A DNA stretch of 64,000 nt, taken from NCBI RefSeq assembly GCF_019749375.1, contig NZ_JACWFE010000022.1, forward strand, positions 1-64,000, written 5' to 3'. Source of the stretch: Bacillus sp. S/N-304-OC-R1 (lineage in GTDB: Bacteria; Bacillota; Bacilli; Bacillales; Cytobacillaceae). A program made the translations under genes and the position numbers. A model generated the notes under the pieces. That model ran no database searches, was not told the origin of the DNA, and was given only the letters and a program-made list of their open reading frames with translations. Shown piece after piece: positions 8,435 to 17,796 of this stretch (the first letter of the stretch is position 1; each line of letters opens with the position of its first letter).

Positions 8435-8582
8435 CCATTTCTCCTACCAATTATTAACTTATTTTTAGATTATCATAGTTTTTGCCTTTTTTCTAACCTA
8501 AAAGTAATTCAAATATTTCTGAAAAAAATCCCTTTTAGAAAATTCCATTACTTAATCATATACTTCAGTATATATATTTATG

Positions 8583-10091
<1,509 letters not shown>

Positions 10092-10149
10092 TTAATCTAC
10101 TATATTAGAAGATTACCTATTCAAAACAATAATTGTCAATATTGGGAAT

Positions 10150-10695
10150 TTAAATGAATACCTTCCATAAGTCTGTCTTTGAAGTTGTTATAGCAGTGGC
10201 TCCTGCATCAAGCGCGTTTTGAACCTCATCAATAGTTCGTATTAATCCACCTGCAAATATCGGGGTATTCAACTCTTCCTTTACCTCTTTTATCATCCAA
10301 GGCATAGAGCCTGGCAAAACTTCTATAAAATCGGGTTTAGTCTTTTTCACTAAATTATAACTATTCTCTAAAGCATGGGAATCTATTAAAAAAATCCTTT
10401 GAATGGCAATTACACCCTTTTGCTTTGCCTTTAAAATTACACTTTTCTTCGTAGAAATAAGCCCATAGGGAGAAAACTCCTGACAAATATACTCAGTGGC
10501 ATAATCATCATTCTTAATCCCATGAATAAGATCCATATGATATATAATTTTTTTATTAAAAGACTTTGCCATTTTACTCACATTTTTCAATTGTGCAATA
10601 TGTAGATCTAAAAATACTCCAACCTCATATGAACTGTTTAAAAACAATTCAAATTCCTTCATATTTGATGACACAGGCAAGATTTTTTGATTCAT
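10150..10695 (-). CDS. glpP: Glycerol uptake operon antiterminator
   Basis: RNA-binding antiterminator that, with glycerol-3-phosphate bound, lets RNA polymerase pass the glp leader terminator. The sequence keeps family blocks: YHMDLIHGIKNDDYATEYICQ, GLISTKKSVILKAKQKG, AIQRIFLIDSHAL, DFIEVLPGSMPW and FAGGLIRT, ending in TTSKTDLWK. ATG at 10695 (MNQKILPV) matches the B. subtilis GlpP N-terminus and has GGAG 11 bases upstream; the longer frame back to 10734 is unlikely. Length of 181 residues is near normal. It lies upstream of glpK on the same strand, so it is probably first in a glpP-glpK unit. A cre-like box lies 42 bases before the start. Confidence 0.93.
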   Translation of the reverse strand: MNQKILPVSSNMKEFELFLNSSYEVGVFLDLHIAQLKNVSKMAKSFNKKIIYHMDLIHGIKNDDYATEYICQEFSPYGLISTKKSVILKAKQKGVIAIQRIFLIDSHALENSYNLVKKTKPDFIEVLPGSMPWMIKEVKEELNTPIFAGGLIRTIDEVQNALDAGATAITTSKTDLWKVFI

Positions 10696-10736
10696 TAATC
10701 CATCATCTCCACACCTAGAGTATGGTTCAATCATAA

Positions 10737-10750
10737 TGTAAACGCAATTA
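10737..10750 (+). promoter_or_regulatory. cre-like site upstream of glpP
   Basis: TGTAAACGCAATTA matches 12 of 14 positions of the CcpA consensus. CcpA repression of glp genes is known in B. subtilis; here it is a sequence match only. Confidence 0.45.
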
Positions 10751-10841
10751 CTTTTACTATAAAATAATCAATTTTTCCCAAATAGGAATTTATTTTCAAT
10801 CTACTAATCTCCTAATCTAACTATACAAAATAAATACGAAG

Positions 10842-10870
10842 AGCGATGCCTTTATCAAAACGGCATCGCT
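10842..10870. terminator. Hairpin between glpP and the VOC gene
   Basis: AGCGATGCC and GGCATCGCT form a 9-pair stem. The T-run (TTTTTTT) lies on the plus-strand side, while the only gene ending here (VOC protein, 10917) is on the minus strand, where only a weaker T-rich stretch follows. It still likely ends the VOC transcript. Confidence 0.5.
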
Positions 10871-10916
10871 TTTTTTAACTGTTTCTAAAGGCAATTTTTT
10901 TATGCAGAAAAGGTCC

Positions 10917-11297
10917 TTAATTTTTTTCCATGACAGCAAAGTAATTTTTCTCATCATCTGCGAAGTTAAACACTCTGCCTGATGGCATAGTAATAATTTC
11001 GCCTACTGTGACATTATTGTCGGTTAGATTTTTATACAGTTGATCGAGATTTTCTGTAAAAAACATTAGTGATGGAGTTCCGAGATTCAACTCCGGCTGC
11101 ATCTTGGCAATTAAATCCTTATTGTGAAGAACAATGCTCGTTTGCGCCCCGTTTGATGGTGCAAGTTCAATCCATCTCATTCCTTGGCCATTATCCTGGT
11201 CAGAAAGAACGATAAACCCAGCTTTTTCTGTCCAAAATTTCACTGACTCCTCTTGGTTATTAACATAAAGCATAATTTGGCCGACTTGAGTAATCAT
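10917..11297 (-). CDS. VOC superfamily protein (glyoxalase/bleomycin resistance/dioxygenase fold)
   Basis: A 126-residue single-module vicinal-oxygen-chelate protein. It shows the N-terminal beta-alpha unit (IMLYVNNQEESVKFWTEKAGFIV), WIELAPS in the middle and the C-terminal NFADDEKNYFAVMEKN. Family members are metal-dependent lyases, dioxygenases or drug-binding proteins; the substrate cannot be told. The ATG is preceded by GGGAGA eight bases upstream. It stands alone between glpP and mprF. Confidence 0.8.
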   Translation of the reverse strand: MITQVGQIMLYVNNQEESVKFWTEKAGFIVLSDQDNGQGMRWIELAPSNGAQTSIVLHNKDLIAKMQPELNLGTPSLMFFTENLDQLYKNLTDNNVTVGEIITMPSGRVFNFADDEKNYFAVMEKN

Positions 11298-11477
11298 CAG
11301 GCATCTCCCTTTCAGAAATTGATTTTAGAGATTTAATAATATGGTGACTTAAGACCATAGCTAGGATAGTATTCTTGTCCCTATTGTATAATATTCTGAA
11401 TCGGCAAGCGAATTGAAGTATGGAATGCGCTATTTCTTGTTATGATGTCATGAGAAAATTAAATAGTCTTTTACGCT

Positions 11478-11496
11478 GGGACAATGGACCTGTCCC
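11478..11496. repeat. Small GGGACA/TGTCCC hairpin upstream of mprF
   Basis: GGGACA and TGTCCC pair around seven bases, then TTCGTCCCG follows. A similar GGGACAAGG/CCTTGTCCC hairpin lies at 25853-25879. This looks like a short dispersed hairpin family; no T-run follows here. Confidence 0.35.
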
Positions 11497-11585
11497 TTCG
11501 TCCCGTTTGATAATCTATTCAAAGATTGGGTAAGATTATCATTATTGAGGTTGTGGAAGTGCGGTTATTAGAAAGGATATTGTGT

Positions 11586-14120
11586 ATGCATCAGTTTAAG
11601 GGGAAGGTTATTCAGTATTTAAAAATTCTTTTTCCTCTCATTTTGTTAGTTCTTGCGACAATTGAGATAAGGAAGTTTGTGCTGGATCTTGATATACAAT
11701 TGCTTCGTCATGAGGTTAGTCAAATCCAGCTTTCGAAATTAGTTGGTGTATTATTGATTACGATTGGAATGATTTTTCCTATGTTTTTCTACGATTTGGT
11801 AATCGTGAAATTACTAGGAATTCAAATTCCGAAAAAGAAGTTTATAAAGCAGGCTCTTATCGTTAATTCCTTTTCAAATTTAATTGGTTTTGGCGGTCTT
11901 GTCGGGATGATGCTTAGAACCTATTTCTACCAAACCGATGAGATGAGTAAGGGAAGATTATTAAAAATCGTTGCATCTGTTTCTTTGTTTTTCCTTACAG
12001 GCATCTCTTTTCTTTCATGGATTGTTCTAGCTGGTCACAAAGATATTCCTCTCTTAATGAATATAAGATGGCTCTATCTAGCGGTTATAGGAGTTGGGCT
12101 GTATCTTCCTGTTTTAATGATGATTATTTTTATCAAAAACAAAAAGGATTCTGATTCATTTATAACCTTTCGGACAAGATTTCTGTTAATTTTCGTATCT
12201 GTCCTTGAATGGGCAGCTGCTTTTTTAGCTATTTGGCTTTTAGCCTCTGTCATGAATATTTCTATTCCGATTAATAAATTTTTCCCTATTTTTGTTGTAG
12301 CTGCATGTGCTGGAATTGTCAGTATGATCCCGGGAGGCATCGGATCTTTTGACCTTGTTTTCATTTGGGGGACACAATATGTAGGGATTCAGGATGAGAA
12401 GGTTGTTGTACTGCTTCTACTTTATCGAATTGGCTACTTCTTTATTCCGTTCATTGCCGGAGCATTTCTTTTCTTAAAAGATTATTGGGACAAATGGAAT
12501 CGCGCATGGGGGAATTTGCCTAATGGGCTTATACAGCGAATCAGTCACTGGCTTTTAACTATTTTGGTGTTTGTTTCAGGGCTCATTTTACTTCTTTCAG
12601 CTGCTTTGCCAGGGATCATTGAAAGAATCAAGATTGCCGAAGATTTTATATCACTACCGATTATTAGTTTGTCTCATCAGCTTTCTGTTGCAACAGGATT
12701 TGTTCTTTTAGGGCTATCAAGAGGGATTCAATATAAAGTAAAACGTGCGTATCATTTGACGATTGTTGCTTTGTCAATGGCTGCATTATTTTCTCTATCT
12801 AAAGGATTTGATTATGAGGAAGCAATTTTCCTGCTAATTGTAGCTATACTTCTTCGCATATCCAAGGCACGATTTTATCGGGAAAGCTATGTTTTAACTT
12901 GGGGAAAAATGATTTTTGATGTTTTCATTATTGTATTGATTACAGCCATGTACTTGTTAATTGGATATTTGAACCTGCCAGCCTCAAAATTTAGTATTCC
13001 AGCAAGATTTGTGCCCTACATGATTACCGATTATCAGGATCTCTTTTATAGTGCCATCATTGGGCTCACGATCGCTTTCTTCATTCTCTTCATTGGCCAT
13101 TTCGCAGGGAGAGCGAAGAAGTGGAAAATGGAATCTTCAAAGGATCAGGAAGAGCAAATTCTTGAGCATATTAACAAGTACGAGGGAAATGTTTTAACGC
13201 ATTTAATCCTTCTTCATGATAAATATATCTTTTGGAATGAAAAAAGAAATGTCCTTTTCTCCTTTCAAATTTATGCAGATAAGCTTGTTGTACTAGGTGA
13301 TCTCGTAGGGGACAATTCTGAATTTCCGCATGCCATTGAGGAATTTTTGACTGTATCTGATTTATTTGGCTATGCACCTGTCTTTTACGAGGTTAGCAAG
13401 GATATGCTGCCGACCCTTCATGAAAATGGTTTTGATTTTTTTAAGCTTGGTGAGGAAGCATTTGTTGATTTAGATCAATTCTCATTTACCGGTAAAAAAA
13501 TGAAAGGGGCACGTGCAGTTAAGAATAAGTTTGAACGGGAAAATTACACCTTCACCATTCTCGAACCGCCATTTCATACCGAATTACTTCAGGAGCTTAA
13601 GGAGGTTTCGGATGAATGGCTTGCTGGAAGAACAGAAAAGGGATTTTCACTTGGCTTTTTTAATGAACATTATCTTAACAAATCGGACATGGCTATAATG
13701 AAAGACCCTGATGGGAAAATCCTTGGTTTCGCAAGCTTAATGCCTGTTTATGATCATAACCAAACCATTTCAGTTGATTTAATGCGTTTTAAACCAGATG
13801 CACCATCCGGAACAATGGATTTTATTTTCTTATCGCTATTTCAATGGGCACAAGAAGAAGGGTATAAGCACTTTAATTTAGGAATGGCTCCACTATCCAA
13901 TGTTGGGCTTTCCAGGTTTTCCTTCTTTACTGAGAAAATTGCTGCACAAATCTTTTTACACGGACAATTTTTCTATCATTTTCAGGGTCTAAGGAACTTT
14001 AAAGAAAAATACGCCGTTTCATGGGTCCCGAAGTACTTGGCATTTAGAAAAAAGTCATCTCTTCCCATTACAATGGCACAGGTAACATTATTAATTAGCA
14101 AAACTAAAGCTCCTATGTAA
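11586..14120 (+). CDS. mprF: Phosphatidylglycerol lysyltransferase/flippase MprF
   Basis: Makes lysyl-phosphatidylglycerol from phosphatidylglycerol and lysyl-tRNA and moves it to the outer leaflet, lowering surface negative charge and resisting cationic peptides. The N-terminal about 530 residues form a multi-helix flippase domain (UPF0104/LPG synthase TM region) containing SMIPGGIGSFDLV. The C-terminal about 300 residues are the cytosolic DUF2156 synthase domain with FSFQIYADKLVVLGDLVGD, DEWLAGRTEKGFSLGFF and FNLGMAPLSNVG. ATG at 11586 (MHQFKGKVIQ) is chosen because AAAGGAT lies just before it; an in-frame ATG at 11526 has no ribosome site. About 844 residues is normal. It has its own terminator. 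Confidence 0.93.
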   Translation: MHQFKGKVIQYLKILFPLILLVLATIEIRKFVLDLDIQLLRHEVSQIQLSKLVGVLLITIGMIFPMFFYDLVIVKLLGIQIPKKKFIKQALIVNSFSNLIGFGGLVGMMLRTYFYQTDEMSKGRLLKIVASVSLFFLTGISFLSWIVLAGHKDIPLLMNIRWLYLAVIGVGLYLPVLMMIIFIKNKKDSDSFITFRTRFLLIFVSVLEWAAAFLAIWLLASVMNISIPINKFFPIFVVAACAGIVSMIPGGIGSFDLVFIWGTQYVGIQDEKVVVLLLLYRIGYFFIPFIAGAFLFLKDYWDKWNRAWGNLPNGLIQRISHWLLTILVFVSGLILLLSAALPGIIERIKIAEDFISLPIISLSHQLSVATGFVLLGLSRGIQYKVKRAYHLTIVALSMAALFSLSKGFDYEEAIFLLIVAILLRISKARFYRESYVLTWGKMIFDVFIIVLITAMYLLIGYLNLPASKFSIPARFVPYMITDYQDLFYSAIIGLTIAFFILFIGHFAGRAKKWKMESSKDQEEQILEHINKYEGNVLTHLILLHDKYIFWNEKRNVLFSFQIYADKLVVLGDLVGDNSEFPHAIEEFLTVSDLFGYAPVFYEVSKDMLPTLHENGFDFFKLGEEAFVDLDQFSFTGKKMKGARAVKNKFERENYTFTILEPPFHTELLQELKEVSDEWLAGRTEKGFSLGFFNEHYLNKSDMAIMKDPDGKILGFASLMPVYDHNQTISVDLMRFKPDAPSGTMDFIFLSLFQWAQEEGYKHFNLGMAPLSNVGLSRFSFFTEKIAAQIFLHGQFFYHFQGLRNFKEKYAVSWVPKYLAFRKKSSLPITMAQVTLLISKTKAPM

Positions 14121-14130
14121 TCCGTCATAA

Positions 14131-14164
14131 AATATGGCTGCTGCCAAAAATAAGCAGCCATATT
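14131..14164 (+). terminator. Terminator after mprF
   Basis: AATATGGCTGCT and AGCAGCCATATT form a perfect 12-pair stem followed by TTTTTATT, ten bases after the mprF stop. Confidence 0.9.
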
Positions 14165-14239
14165 TTTTATTGTCACTAGAAATTGTCCAGTTATTTGAAG
14201 TCTTATATAATATTAGAAAAAAGATTACGGGAGAAAAGT

Positions 14240-15637
14240 ATGACTCCTTATATAATTCAATATTTTTTCATCTATTTATTCATTTCTTTAAGTTCTATTT
14301 TCATAGGATTATTTATTTATTCACTTCCTAAGAGAAAACATCCCTATCTTCTATATTTCGGGCTATTCCTTGCGGCGATTTTAGTAAATTTGATTGGCAT
14401 TTGGCAGCTGCCTGCATCCGTTAAGTTCCCATCATTCATTAAGTATGCTTCCTATAGTGCCGGTCCGTTCTTTTTATTATTTTATGAACAAATTTTTGGC
14501 CAAGGTTTTAAGAAGATTAATCGGCGTTTATGGCAGCTTCATTTATTATGCTGGGCGATTATCATGTTCTTCTCCTTGCTATCTATTATTGATCTTGAAG
14601 ATCTTTTTTTGCCATATAGTCTATTAAATATCAGTTCGGTTTTATACATCGCCATCGTGACAATTACAAAAGCCTATTCTGGAAACAAGGATGCAAAAAC
14701 TTTCACCTTTGGACTCATTTGCTTTATTTCAACCTTTTTTTATGATCTTACTCAAGCGATTAAAATCGCCAATTATGCTCCATCCCAAACTTTCATTTGG
14801 GGATTGTTAATTTTTACCGGCTCTTTGACAGTTATTTTACTGAAGCGATTCAGGGCAAAGGGGTCGGATTTTATTTATGAGGCTTTCACCTTTCAGCACA
14901 ATCCGCTTGATCTTAAAATGAAAGCTGATTCAATGGTTATGCACACGCTCAAAAATGAGATTAACCGTTTATTGTATTTAAATGAACGCAGCAAAAGGCT
15001 GACTCAAACGTTTGATGCATCCAGTGCTGACCCTCTTAGAAAAAATTTCGATGCGATAGACGAAACTCTTCATCATATGAATAATATGATCCAGGCTATT
15101 AAAAAAACAGATGATATTCGCTTATCACTCCAAAAACAATCCATAAACGAAGTGATATTAGATACAGTGAATAGCTTCAAGATCGGACTTGAGCATAATA
15201 CGATTGAATTTATTATAGATTTACCTATACACATTGAGGCGGAGGTTGACCCATTGCATTTAAAAGAATGCATCATCAATCTACTATCCAATAGTGCGGA
15301 AGCCATCGACCATCAGAATGGAAAAATACATATTCAGCTTCAACAAAAGGATCAAGATGCAATCATCGAAGTTAGGGATAATGGAAAAGGAATTCATCGG
15401 GAGCATTTAGATGATGTCATTACTCCTTTATATACAACAAAAAAATCAGTGTCCCATTATGGAATTGGGCTTTACTATGTTTATTTTGTCATTAGCAAAC
15501 ATGGCGGAACACTATCCATTCCGAATTCGGAAATTGGAAAGGGCACAACAATACGGATTCAGCTTCCAACCAAATCGAAAGCGGAATCTTTCTGGAGTGT
15601 GAGAACAATTGGAAAAAATAAAAGTCATGCTGGTTGA
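14240..15637 (+). CDS. Membrane sensor histidine kinase
   Basis: About 465 residues. The first 220 residues carry roughly seven hydrophobic helices with no large outside domain, so it may sense within the membrane. A short dimerisation segment with the likely phospho-accepting His follows (MVMHTLKNEINRLL). Then comes the HATPase domain: N-box ECIINLLSNSAEAI, G1 VRDNGKGI, and a GIGLYYVYFVISKHGG G2 box. ATG at 14240 is preferred (GGGAGA seven bases upstream) over an earlier in-frame ATG. Its 3' end overlaps the response regulator gene by 29 bases, so the two should form one two-component system. The signal and targets are unknown; neighbours are mprF and a serine hydrolase. Confidence 0.85.
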   Translation: MTPYIIQYFFIYLFISLSSIFIGLFIYSLPKRKHPYLLYFGLFLAAILVNLIGIWQLPASVKFPSFIKYASYSAGPFFLLFYEQIFGQGFKKINRRLWQLHLLCWAIIMFFSLLSIIDLEDLFLPYSLLNISSVLYIAIVTITKAYSGNKDAKTFTFGLICFISTFFYDLTQAIKIANYAPSQTFIWGLLIFTGSLTVILLKRFRAKGSDFIYEAFTFQHNPLDLKMKADSMVMHTLKNEINRLLYLNERSKRLTQTFDASSADPLRKNFDAIDETLHHMNNMIQAIKKTDDIRLSLQKQSINEVILDTVNSFKIGLEHNTIEFIIDLPIHIEAEVDPLHLKECIINLLSNSAEAIDHQNGKIHIQLQQKDQDAIIEVRDNGKGIHREHLDDVITPLYTTKKSVSHYGIGLYYVYFVISKHGGTLSIPNSEIGKGTTIRIQLPTKSKAESFWSVRTIGKNKSHAG

Positions 15638-16184
15638 AGATGACCCCAGATGGCAAAGAGATATAACTGATGATCTTTGCTTAGAAAGGGATCTTGAGGT
15701 AGTAAAGGTCGCGTCTTCAAAGGAAGAAGCGGTCGAAGCTGCTAAGCATTTGTCCATTGATGTCATTTTAATGGATATTAATTTAAGTGAAAGCAACTTA
15801 GATGGCATTGAGGCTACCTCAGAAATCACTAACCTTGGAAAAGGGATAAAAATTATTATGCTAACGTCCCTATCCGAGAAAGAAACCATCGTGAAAGCAA
15901 TCGAATACGGTGCAATCAACTATGTAAATAAATCGAGTATCCAGGATATTCTACAATGCATTCGGGAAGCCTACCACAACCAGGTTTCTCTACATCCCGA
16001 CGCAACAAGTGCGATTCTGCGAGAAATCCGCTTAAAATCATTAACTCCAATGGAAAAAAATATTTATAGTTTGAAAGAAGAAGGATATACAAGACCGCAA
16101 ATGGCGGAATATTTCCATACAACATTAGATACGATTGGAACACATATGAAAAACATTTCAAAAAAACTTAAACGCCGGAAATAA
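15609..16184 (+). CDS. Response regulator with LuxR-type HTH
   Basis: Partner of the preceding kinase. The receiver domain (residues 1-120) shows the acidic pocket VEDDPRW, the phospho-acceptor Asp in ILMDINLSES, the T/S in LTSLSE and the Lys in NYVNKSS. The output domain (about 140-190) is a short LuxR/NarL-like helix-turn-helix, SLTPMEKNIYSLKEEGYTRP then TTLDTIGTHMKNISKKL. At 191 residues it is slightly short for the NarL family. The start is TTG within the kinase 3' end (GGAG 11 bases upstream), giving translational coupling. A strong terminator follows at once. Confidence 0.87.
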   Translation: MEKIKVMLVEDDPRWQRDITDDLCLERDLEVVKVASSKEEAVEAAKHLSIDVILMDINLSESNLDGIEATSEITNLGKGIKIIMLTSLSEKETIVKAIEYGAINYVNKSSIQDILQCIREAYHNQVSLHPDATSAILREIRLKSLTPMEKNIYSLKEEGYTRPQMAEYFHTTLDTIGTHMKNISKKLKRRK

Positions 16185-16212
16185 GGGAGGGGAGAAAATA
16201 TCACCCTCCCTT
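16183..16212 (+). terminator. Terminator after the kinase/regulator pair
   Basis: AAGGGAGGG and CCCTCCCTT pair around 12 bases and are followed by TTTTTCTTG. It starts in the regulator stop codon, so the serine hydrolase downstream is transcribed separately. Confidence 0.88.
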
Positions 16213-16270
16213 TTTTTCTTGTTTCCTCCTTACACTAAAAAGCAGAAATACTTAGTTAAGGAGAATCAAA

Positions 16271-17689
16271 ATGAAAAAACTTGCTTTTTTAATAGTTAGT
16301 TGTTTGTTTATGATAGTAGTCCCATTCTTTTCATGTACAACTCACGCAGAGCAGAATGAACAATCTGAGAAAATAAATCAAATTGATCACTTTATCCAAA
16401 CCCAAATGAAAGCAGCTCATATCCCTGGTCTTGCAATAGGCATTGTAAAGGGCGATCAAATTGTTTATCTGAAAGGGTACGGAAATGAAGTATCGCCTCA
16501 AACCCCATTTATTTTGGGCTCAACCACTAAATCCTTCACAGCCATGGCCGTTATGCAGCTAGTTGAAGAGGGCAAGGTGGATTTAGATTCACCCATCCAA
16601 GCATATCTCCCTGCCATAGATACACCAAAAATTACTGTAAGGCAGCTTCTTAATCAGAATAGCGGAATTTCTAGCTCTGAAAAAATGCAGATTAATCAGG
16701 AAAATATCGGTCGAGAATTCCAATACTCTAACCAAAATTACAAGCTGCTCGGTCAAATTATTACTTCTGCTTCTAAAATACCTTACGAAGAGTATATTAG
16801 GAAAAACATTTTTTCACCGCTAGACATGGCTCACAGCTACACTTCACAAACCACTGCAAAGGAGAACGGATTAGCAGCTGGCCATCGAACATGGTTCGGA
16901 ATTAATCTTCCTAACGAATTGCCCTTTAACGATGATTATCTTTCTGCAGGATTCCTCATTTCAAGTGCAGAGGACATGACCCATTATTTAATTGCCCAAA
17001 TGAATAATGGCCAATATTCTAATGTAACAGTCTTATCGGGCTCCAGCGTTAAAGAGATGCACACGCCAAGCGTGAAAGCACCTATTATGGGAGAGGACAG
17101 TTATTATGGAATGGGCTGGTTCATCCGGCCAATTAACGGGGTGCCAACAATTATGCATTCCGGGGAAGTTCCTAACTATCATTCCACCATGATCATGATG
17201 CCAGATGAAAACTACGGCATCATATTATTGGCAAATATTAATAACTCGATCTTAATTTCAGGATTAATAGAGAAGATTGGGTCAGGGGTTGTTGATCTAT
17301 TAGCAGAAAAGGAGCCAGAAAGCATCCCTAAATCCGCCTATTATCAAGCCTATTTAATGATTGATGGGGTGATATTAATCATTATCGTTCTCCTATTTTT
17401 CCATATAAAGAACATTTCCACCTGGCATTTCAAGTTAGTAAAAGGGGAACTAGGTATATTGAAAAAGTTTATTTATCCCTTATCTATTAATTTTTTAATA
17501 CCCTTGTTGATTCTAACTCAATTACCAGGTTCCTTGGGCTTTACATGGTCATTCCTGTATGATTTTATCCCTGATATTACAAGTGCAGTATGGTTCATTG
17601 CCATTGTATTGCTTACCGGGGGCTGTATAAAGCTCTTTTTAGGTGCTTTATTTTATAAAACTAATAGCAGTCTTAGTTCAAATATCTGA
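16271..17689 (+). CDS. Membrane-anchored serine hydrolase, beta-lactamase-related (class C fold)
   Basis: A 472-residue extracytoplasmic enzyme. A signal peptide (residues 1-27, ending THA) precedes a Beta-lactamase domain with the catalytic SxxK in GSTTKSFTAMAV, the Tyr motif YSNQNYKLLG, and the third motif HSG in IMHSGEVPN. The C-terminal about 110 residues contain three or so membrane helices. Such proteins act as D-Ala-D-Ala peptidases, esterases or D-amino-acid peptidases; the substrate here is unknown. A paralogue of the same architecture lies at 58776-60293, also beside a two-component system. It is monocistronic, with AAGGAG before the ATG. Confidence 0.83.
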   Translation: MKKLAFLIVSCLFMIVVPFFSCTTHAEQNEQSEKINQIDHFIQTQMKAAHIPGLAIGIVKGDQIVYLKGYGNEVSPQTPFILGSTTKSFTAMAVMQLVEEGKVDLDSPIQAYLPAIDTPKITVRQLLNQNSGISSSEKMQINQENIGREFQYSNQNYKLLGQIITSASKIPYEEYIRKNIFSPLDMAHSYTSQTTAKENGLAAGHRTWFGINLPNELPFNDDYLSAGFLISSAEDMTHYLIAQMNNGQYSNVTVLSGSSVKEMHTPSVKAPIMGEDSYYGMGWFIRPINGVPTIMHSGEVPNYHSTMIMMPDENYGIILLANINNSILISGLIEKIGSGVVDLLAEKEPESIPKSAYYQAYLMIDGVILIIIVLLFFHIKNISTWHFKLVKGELGILKKFIYPLSINFLIPLLILTQLPGSLGFTWSFLYDFIPDITSAVWFIAIVLLTGGCIKLFLGALFYKTNSSLSSNI

Positions 17690-17796
17690 AATCCTGCCCA
17701 ATGTAAAAAATAATGAAAAGTAGGGTAATTCATCTCCCCAACACACCGCTAAAAATCATGAATATGATAATAGCAACCTAAGAACGGGGTGGATGT

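Noticed and set aside
12074..12364. 96-codon open frame antisense to mprF
   Set aside because: It lies wholly inside a strongly conserved gene on the other strand, has no ribosome site, and its product looks like no protein family.
15512..15919. 135-codon open frame antisense to the kinase/regulator junction
   Set aside because: It is a shadow of two well-supported genes with low-complexity product and no upstream signals.
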